Part shown: piece by piece, positions 59,537-64,000 of the stretch | How positions within the stretch are numbered: position 1 is the stretch's first letter | Layout: every line of letters starts with the position of its first letter | Notes under the pieces: model-generated | What the model was told of the DNA's origin: nothing | The model's database searches: none | What the model saw: the letters and a program-made list of their open reading frames with translations, nothing else | Translations under genes and position numbers: made by a program | NCBI GenBank assembly: GCA_034420475.1 | Contig: DAOULH010000004.1 | Span: forward strand, 85,259 to 149,258 | Source of the DNA: Bin87 sp034420475 | Lineage (GTDB): Bacteria; Chloroflexota; Dehalococcoidia; Lucifugimonadales; UBA3495 | Length of the DNA: 64,000 nucleotides | Reading direction: 5' to 3'

Positions 59537-60706
59537 CTAGTCGTCGCCCACGGGAAGGGCGGCTTCTCGACCTGCGAAAGCCGGCATCACTTCGTCGGCG
59601 AAAATGGACAACTGGTCTCGGAACTCGCTCCACGGCATACCTTCCGGCCACTGGAGCACGATGTCCTCCAGCCCGGGGTACTTGTCCTCAATCTCGCGCA
59701 GGAACCCGATGAAGTCGTCGGGGTTGCCGCAGAACCACGCTTTCTGGTCCACGCCATCCTCGATGCGAGGCGTCCGTGCCGGCGCGCCCGGCGTGCCCCA
59801 TGGCCGTCCCTGTTCGTCGGTGTACCTGACGAACCCAAAGGGCGCGAACCACTTGTAGCGCTCGTCGTGGAAGGGCCGCACCCTCTCGATGGCCTCTTCG
59901 CGGCTGCCGGCGATGTAGAACCCGAAGCCCAGCGCCATGTCGCCGCCCAGGGGAATATTGCGGCCCGCTCCCGTCGCGGCGTCGTGGTATTGGGTAATCA
60001 TCTGCTCGGCATACCGCTCGCCGGTCAGCGCCACCATCGCCTTGATCCCGCGCTCGGCGATGTAGTTCAGCGTCCGCCCGCTGGCGATGGGCTGCCAGAT
60101 CTCCACGGGCCGGCTCACCGGCCGGGGCACCATGGTGATCTCTTTCAGGTCATAGCCGCGATAGGGCACCTGCGGCGGGATGGTGTAGTACTTGCCCGAG
60201 TGGCTCCACGAGTCTTCGTTGAACGCCTTCAGGATGACTTCCATCTGCTCGAGGAACAGCTCGCGGTTGGCGTCGTTGTCGATCACCGGAGCGCCAAAGG
60301 TCTCGACCTCGCGCGCATGGTAGCCGCGCCCCACTCCGAATATCATGCGCCCGCCCGTGAGAATGTCGGCCATGGCGAAGTCTTCGGCCACCCGCAGCGG
60401 ATGCCACATGGGGATGATGTTGAACGCCTGCCCGAACTTCAGGTTCTTGGTCTGTCCCGCCAGGTGCACTCCCATGAGGATCAGGTTGGGGATGCACTCG
60501 TAGCCCTCATGCTGGAAGTGGTGCTCCGCCATCCACATGCAGTAGAAACCGCGCTCGTCCATGTGCTGGGCCAGCGCTTCGGCGTGATCGTACGCCTGGA
60601 CCAACTGTTCATTGCTGTAACGGCGCTGGTCGGCCGGCGTGCCGTCCGCGCCCACGTTGTCCAAGTCGATCTGCCCCACGTACAGAACCGAAAACCGCTT
60701 AATCAT
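59537..60706 (-). CDS. LLM-class flavin-dependent oxidoreductase
   Basis: A 389-residue luciferase-like (TIM-barrel) flavoprotein. Typical blocks: GFYCMWMAEHHFQHEGYECIPN, AGQTKNLKFGQAFNIIPMWHPLRVAEDFAMADILTGGR and FGVGRGYHAREVETFG, all part of the flavin and substrate pocket. The C-terminal end follows the family. The frame is open further upstream but ATG 60706 gives the conserved MIKRFSVLYVGQIDL start. It could use FMN or F420; sequence by eye does not decide. It stands between the pentapeptide-TIR gene and a membrane gene. Confidence 0.93.
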   Translation of the reverse strand: MIKRFSVLYVGQIDLDNVGADGTPADQRRYSNEQLVQAYDHAEALAQHMDERGFYCMWMAEHHFQHEGYECIPNLILMGVHLAGQTKNLKFGQAFNIIPMWHPLRVAEDFAMADILTGGRMIFGVGRGYHAREVETFGAPVIDNDANRELFLEQMEVILKAFNEDSWSHSGKYYTIPPQVPYRGYDLKEITMVPRPVSRPVEIWQPIASGRTLNYIAERGIKAMVALTGERYAEQMITQYHDAATGAGRNIPLGGDMALGFGFYIAGSREEAIERVRPFHDERYKWFAPFGFVRYTDEQGRPWGTPGAPARTPRIEDGVDQKAWFCGNPDDFIGFLREIEDKYPGLEDIVLQWPEGMPWSEFRDQLSIFADEVMPAFAGREAALPVGDD

Positions 60707-60758
60707 CCAATCAGTGCTCCGCTCGAATAAGAATCGCGCCGCATTATAGCATGTGCCG

Positions 60759-61223
60759 CTATTGCGACGGTTCCGATGCCGCCGGCGCGCCGCCGTTTTC
60801 CAACCGGCGTACTCGCTCCTCCAGTTCTTTGATGATGGGCTCAAGCTCGGCGCGGACCTCGGCGCGACCTTCTTCACGACCTCGCTCGATCCCTTCCGCG
60901 ATCCCCTCCGCGATCCCTTCCTCACGGTTGATGCGCAGCAATTTTCTCGCCAGTACCATAACAATCACCTCCATGATGATGGTCAAGATCAGCGCGGCGA
61001 TTGCCGAGTCGTCGGCATAAGCGCGCAGGTTGTCGTAGGCAGCCCAGAAACTTGCCCACAGCGTCAACGATGCCTCCGGCAGCGTCACGCTGTCCCACAT
61101 GGCCGCGCCGAACCGGGCTAACGTCCACCCCACGAAGAATAGCAGGAACTCAACCGCCCACCCCGGAAAGGCAGTGTTCCGCCGGACATACTCGATTGCG
61201 GCGTCCAACGCATTATCAAGCAT
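60759..61223 (-). CDS. Membrane protein with coiled-coil tail
   Basis: A 154-residue protein. Hydrophobic segments lie at about 23-41 (AVEFLLFFVGWTLARFGAA) and 73-92 (SAIAALILTIIMEVIVMVL); the C-terminal 50 residues are charged with a four-residue repeat (EGIAEGIAEGIERGREEGR) and a likely coiled coil (ELEERVRRLE). The repeat is coded by 12-base tandem units. No homologous family is recognised. It is on the minus strand, upstream of the LLM gene by 52 bases. Confidence 0.6.
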   Translation of the reverse strand: MLDNALDAAIEYVRRNTAFPGWAVEFLLFFVGWTLARFGAAMWDSVTLPEASLTLWASFWAAYDNLRAYADDSAIAALILTIIMEVIVMVLARKLLRINREEGIAEGIAEGIERGREEGRAEVRAELEPIIKELEERVRRLENGGAPAASEPSQ

Positions 61224-61284
61224 AATCGTTGCGCCCTACCCTAGGCTATCGTCATACATCCTCACCGTCAATTTAGGCGGACGC

Positions 61285-61404
61285 CCACGTGTACCCGGCT
61301 GTCATTGCGAGCGAAGCGCGGCAATCTCGTTCCATGGCCAAGTACGTGCTAGGGAGGCCGCTATCGTCAAGAGATTGCCACGTCGCAACGCTCCTCCCAA
61401 TGAC
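61285..61404. repeat. Copy of dispersed GTCATTGCGAG element with decayed right end
   Basis: Left outer arm CCACGTGTACCC (61285-61296), then GTCATTGCGAGCGAAGCG... from 61301, and the right inner arm ...CTCCCAATGAC to 61404. The right outer arm is not clearly kept. It sits in the gap before the TIR-like gene. Confidence 0.65.
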
Positions 61405-61496
61405 CTTTGGAAGGGGACGGCCGGCGCGGGCAGTGGTATAATTAGAACATACTTTTGGGTAGCCGCAGGCCAAAGATTTGGCCACGGAGATTCCAC

Positions 61497-62318
61497 ATGA
61501 TGATGAAGTCAACCAAAGCGCAAGCAAAAGAGCGCATCCAGCGGGCATTGGATGCGATACCAGCATTGATGTCAATGCCCCGATCCTCCCAAGAATTCGC
61601 GAAATGGCGCCGAAACACGGGGATAGCCATAGAATATACGTTCGGAGAAGACTCGCCGCATATACAATCTTTCCGAAGAATACGATACGGTCTATTTATA
61701 GCCATTATTGATCCCGATCCTCCTGAGCACAAGCGCCAGGAAGCCTATGTTAATGGACTGAAGCGCGTCAGAACTCTCCTCGAGTCTATGATTGAGGAAA
61801 TCGAGGAGTATTGGGAGGACGACGTTCAGCAGCAACCTGCCAATGGACAACCGAGCGTGGACAAACCGATTGCCACAAACCGGGTTTTCGTCGTTCATGG
61901 ACGGGACGAGGCGGCCAAGCAAACCGTGGCGAGATACCTCGAAGGGCTGGAACTGGAACCAGTGATATTGCAAGAGCAGCCCAGCGAAGGCCGCACGATA
62001 ATCGAAAAGTTTGAGGAATACGCTCAAACGGTGGGCTTCGCGGTCGTCATCGGCACACCGGACGACGTTGGCGGTCTCGCTAATGAACCGGACAAACAGC
62101 AACCTCGGATGCGGCAGAACGTGGTGCTTGAGCTGGGATATTTTGCAGGCAAGCTTGGCCGCAAGCGGGTGTGCGCATTGCTCAAAGGTCACGTTGAGCG
62201 GCCGTCGGATTATGACGGCGTTATCTACATTCCAATGGATGACGGTGAAGGATGGAAATTGACGCTTGGCAGGGAGTTGCGAGCGGCTGGATTCGCCGTC
62301 GATTTGAACAGACTATAG
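61497..62318 (+). CDS. TIR-like nucleotide-binding protein with helical N-terminal domain
   Basis: A 273-residue protein. The N-terminal half (about 1-125) is helical with no known family. Residues 128-273 match the TIR-like nucleotide-binding domain also present in CBASS/Pycsar-type effectors (COG4271-like): RVFVVHGRDEAAKQTVARYL, ILQEQPSEGRTIIEKFEEYA, VVIGTPDDVG and QNVVLELGYFAGKLGR, with Glu212 in the place of the NADase glutamate. Members degrade NAD+ or bind cyclic nucleotides during phage response. ATG 61497 has GGAGA upstream. The neighbouring DNA methylase adds to the defence context. GC is lower than average. Confidence 0.8.
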   Translation: MMMKSTKAQAKERIQRALDAIPALMSMPRSSQEFAKWRRNTGIAIEYTFGEDSPHIQSFRRIRYGLFIAIIDPDPPEHKRQEAYVNGLKRVRTLLESMIEEIEEYWEDDVQQQPANGQPSVDKPIATNRVFVVHGRDEAAKQTVARYLEGLELEPVILQEQPSEGRTIIEKFEEYAQTVGFAVVIGTPDDVGGLANEPDKQQPRMRQNVVLELGYFAGKLGRKRVCALLKGHVERPSDYDGVIYIPMDDGEGWKLTLGRELRAAGFAVDLNRL

Positions 62319-62321
62319 TGG

Positions 62322-63920
62322 TTACAACCGACGGTTGCTCACCACCGGCTCCGAGGCCAGCAGACGGCGCAGCCCGTCCAGGTTGGGCAGGCCCAGGATC
62401 TCCGACAACCCGTCGTCCAGGCGGCGGCGAGCGGCGCATTCGGCCATCGCCGGCAGACGCTCAAATTCCTCCTCGGCAACATCGTCAAACAGTTGCGACA
62501 GGGCCTGCAACTGCGCAGGGGGGATGGCCCGCGCATCCAGAACTGGCAGCTGTTCTAGGTCCCCTTTTTTCGGCTGAACCCAACTCCCTTCTGTTGTGTT
62601 ACGAACAGCCATTAACGATAAGATACCCAAACTACTATTTAGCCACACTGTTAACGCATTTTCGACAGCGTCATCTTCTACTCGAATTGGCCACCACATT
62701 GATCCTAGCACGTTCACGTTAGAGCGCATAGAAACGACTCTGGCTGTATTAAGGCGGAAACGTGCACCCACAAGTAGGCGACCAGACATCCGCCACAGAT
62801 GGTCACTGTACCCTGACCGTTGTCCTCCTCTTGGGGAAATTAATGGAGCAAGATATGAGTTTGGTTGGCAAGTGAGGGACCGTCGCTGTTCGGTGTTGTG
62901 CCCTTGGACACATGGATATGGTGTTATTGCTTCTGTTCTATCAAACCCATCATCAAGCCTGCGTACGTCAGGGCCAATCTGCCCTAACTCCCCCAGCCTA
63001 CATAGAGATATGCTGGCGGTCGCTGACCCGCCTGGAATCCACACTTCGGTATTGTCCAGCAGGCGCAGGGCGCTACGGGTCAGGTCGGCGCGTGCAAACT
63101 GGACGCCGGCCCACTGTCTCGAAAAGATTTTCGACGAGGAAACTGACAGCAATTCGCCAACGTGCTGACCATCAACGGTCAGCAATGCAGTACCGGAATC
63201 CTCGAGGTTTGCCGGTGTAGTTTCGGCAATAGTCTGCGCTGTTCGGTGGGCATCCAATACGCCGTCAGGGTTTTTCCACAGATTCACAAAAGTGGTGCAT
63301 TCGTCGTCTGAATGGCTACCAGCGGAACGACGGGTGGCTATCAGCAACGCCTCCGATAAATCGGCACTGTCAGAAAAGTTCCAGCGACACGGGTCGTGGG
63401 AGACAATAACCATGTCCAACGCAAAATCACGTTCAATGAGGGATCGGGTCTGCTGCCAGGAAGGGCCGGTGCATACCGTGACTGGTAGCACCAATGCTAG
63501 GCGCCCTTCGCCGGGCCGGAGTTTGGGAGTCGCAGTAGCCACGAAGGCGGCCCCCAATCCGGCGGTTCCTGTCGCCAGTCTGGACCTAAGCCGGCGTGAC
63601 AACTCTTGGCGAAGTTGTCTACGCTCGGGGACCGGCAAGCTGCCAAACAATAAGTTGCCAAATACCGAGCGAGTAAAGGGCGGGTTCATTATCGCTAGGT
63701 CGAGCTCTGGCAGCGTAACGAGTTCTTCTTGTTGAGTGCCATTGGGTCCATCACTATATACTCGTCCATGGTCGAGAATCGTTCGACCGCCGCCGCCCAT
63801 GTTTTCGGGAGACAGAGCGAATTGGACCGGCACCTGCGATTCTCCCAAGAAATCCAGCGAACCCAAGGATACGTTATCGCCGTCGGCCCCTAGTGTCCTG
63901 TATTCAAAGTGCGCTGGCAA
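62322..63920 (-). CDS. N6 DNA methylase, N-terminally truncated by an insertion element
   Basis: The 532-residue frame starts inside an IS630-type element: the first ten codons or so (PAHFEYRT) belong to the insertion, and true methylase sequence begins near 63889. Motif IV NPPF is present in LDLAIMNPPFTRSVFG; later blocks (GTAGLGAAFVATATPKLRPGEGRLALVLPV and a target-recognition-like C-terminal half) are those of type I/IIG or BREX-like adenine methylases. Motif I (AdoMet-binding, FxGxG) is missing, so the enzyme has lost its cofactor site. The gene is convergent with the TIR-like gene (stops four bases apart). Lower GC points to acquired DNA. Confidence 0.75.
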   Translation of the reverse strand: MPAHFEYRTLGADGDNVSLGSLDFLGESQVPVQFALSPENMGGGGRTILDHGRVYSDGPNGTQQEELVTLPELDLAIMNPPFTRSVFGNLLFGSLPVPERRQLRQELSRRLRSRLATGTAGLGAAFVATATPKLRPGEGRLALVLPVTVCTGPSWQQTRSLIERDFALDMVIVSHDPCRWNFSDSADLSEALLIATRRSAGSHSDDECTTFVNLWKNPDGVLDAHRTAQTIAETTPANLEDSGTALLTVDGQHVGELLSVSSSKIFSRQWAGVQFARADLTRSALRLLDNTEVWIPGGSATASISLCRLGELGQIGPDVRRLDDGFDRTEAITPYPCVQGHNTEQRRSLTCQPNSYLAPLISPRGGQRSGYSDHLWRMSGRLLVGARFRLNTARVVSMRSNVNVLGSMWWPIRVEDDAVENALTVWLNSSLGILSLMAVRNTTEGSWVQPKKGDLEQLPVLDARAIPPAQLQALSQLFDDVAEEEFERLPAMAECAARRRLDDGLSEILGLPNLDGLRRLLASEPVVSNRRL

Positions 63921-64000
63921 AAGCGGGCCACGTTGGCCAGGATCTGGTCGGCGGTTTTGGTCCAGATGAAAGGCTTGGGGTCTTCGTTGGTAACGTCCAG
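63890..64000 (-). mobile_element. IS630-type transposase, C-terminal end (runs off the window)
   Basis: The minus-strand frame from the window edge reads LDVTNEDPKPFIWTKTADQ and goes on to ILANVARFCQRTLNTGH before a TAG at 63892-63890. The FIWTKTADxIL...RxCQRT end is the standard C-terminus of IS630-family DDE transposases. The element ends at or next to a TA (63891-63892), the known target of this family, and cuts into the DNA methylase gene. The rest of the element lies beyond the window. Confidence 0.85.

Overview
The window comes from a GC-rich bacterial chromosome. The gene repertoire suggests a Chloroflexota bacterium, perhaps Dehalococcoidia or SAR202-like: a HAS-barrel/HerA ATPase pair, a sufBCDSU operon, Thr/Pro-rich '-PTPTP-' membrane-anchored surface proteins, paired Uma2 nucleases, many PIN, BrnT and RHH toxin-antitoxin (TA) genes, an LLM flavoprotein, an M16 protease, and dispersed GTCATTGCGAG repeats. 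This placement is inference from gene content; the window has no rRNA or tRNA to confirm it.

Layout. 1-2.7 kb (minus): Zn/Mn uptake operon, with a Fur-family regulator, a lipoprotein binding protein, an ATPase and the start of the permease. 2.8-6.2 kb (plus): HAS-barrel protein, HerA-like ATPase, panC and a HicB-like orphan. 6.3-9.8 kb: a lower-GC accessory block with an MrfA/YprA-like helicase, an RHH antitoxin, a destroyed VapC and a BrnT/BrnA pair. 9.8-14.4 kb (minus): etfBA, aldo/keto reductase, transglutaminase-like protein and a retropepsin-like protease. 14.4-17.6 kb (minus): second lower-GC accessory block with an AIPR abortive-infection gene, whose frame continues past an amber stop, its small partner, and a PIN toxin-antitoxin pair. 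17.7-20.7 kb: DUF1802, Tag-like glycosylase, TatD, a DUF6226-like protein. 20.8-27.7 kb (plus): a SUF Fe-S assembly operon carrying two unrelated small genes between sufC and sufD and two tandem SufU copies. 27.9-30.1 kb (minus): a frameshifted DUF4377-like remnant, DinB, ferritin and a hydrolase. 30.6-37 kb (plus): sucCD, pyrG, transaldolase, rho.

37-44.3 kb: a large FN3 surface protein, tandem Uma2 genes, a two-component system and a '-TPTP-' surface protein. 44.5-48.6 kb (plus): dnaG-rpoD operon and a zinc ribbon protein. 48.7-54.3 kb: a sortase-fold protein lacking catalytic residues, a CBS/CorC protein, glmU, a CvpA-like protein, rph and a second BrnT/BrnA pair. 54.3-60.7 kb: M16 protease, AbrB/VapC pair, pentapeptide-TIR fusion, LLM oxidoreductase. 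60.7-64 kb: a defence-like end with a TIR-like nucleotide-binding protein and an N6 DNA methylase truncated by an IS630-type insertion.

Housekeeping blocks alternate with accessory islets of TA modules and probable antiphage genes. The islets are recognisable by lower GC, gene decay and mobile-element scars. At least five copies of a palindromic element, two with matching outer inverted repeats of 12-13 bp, and a second family of 33-bp arms lie in the intergenic gaps. No CRISPR array, tRNA or rRNA was seen.
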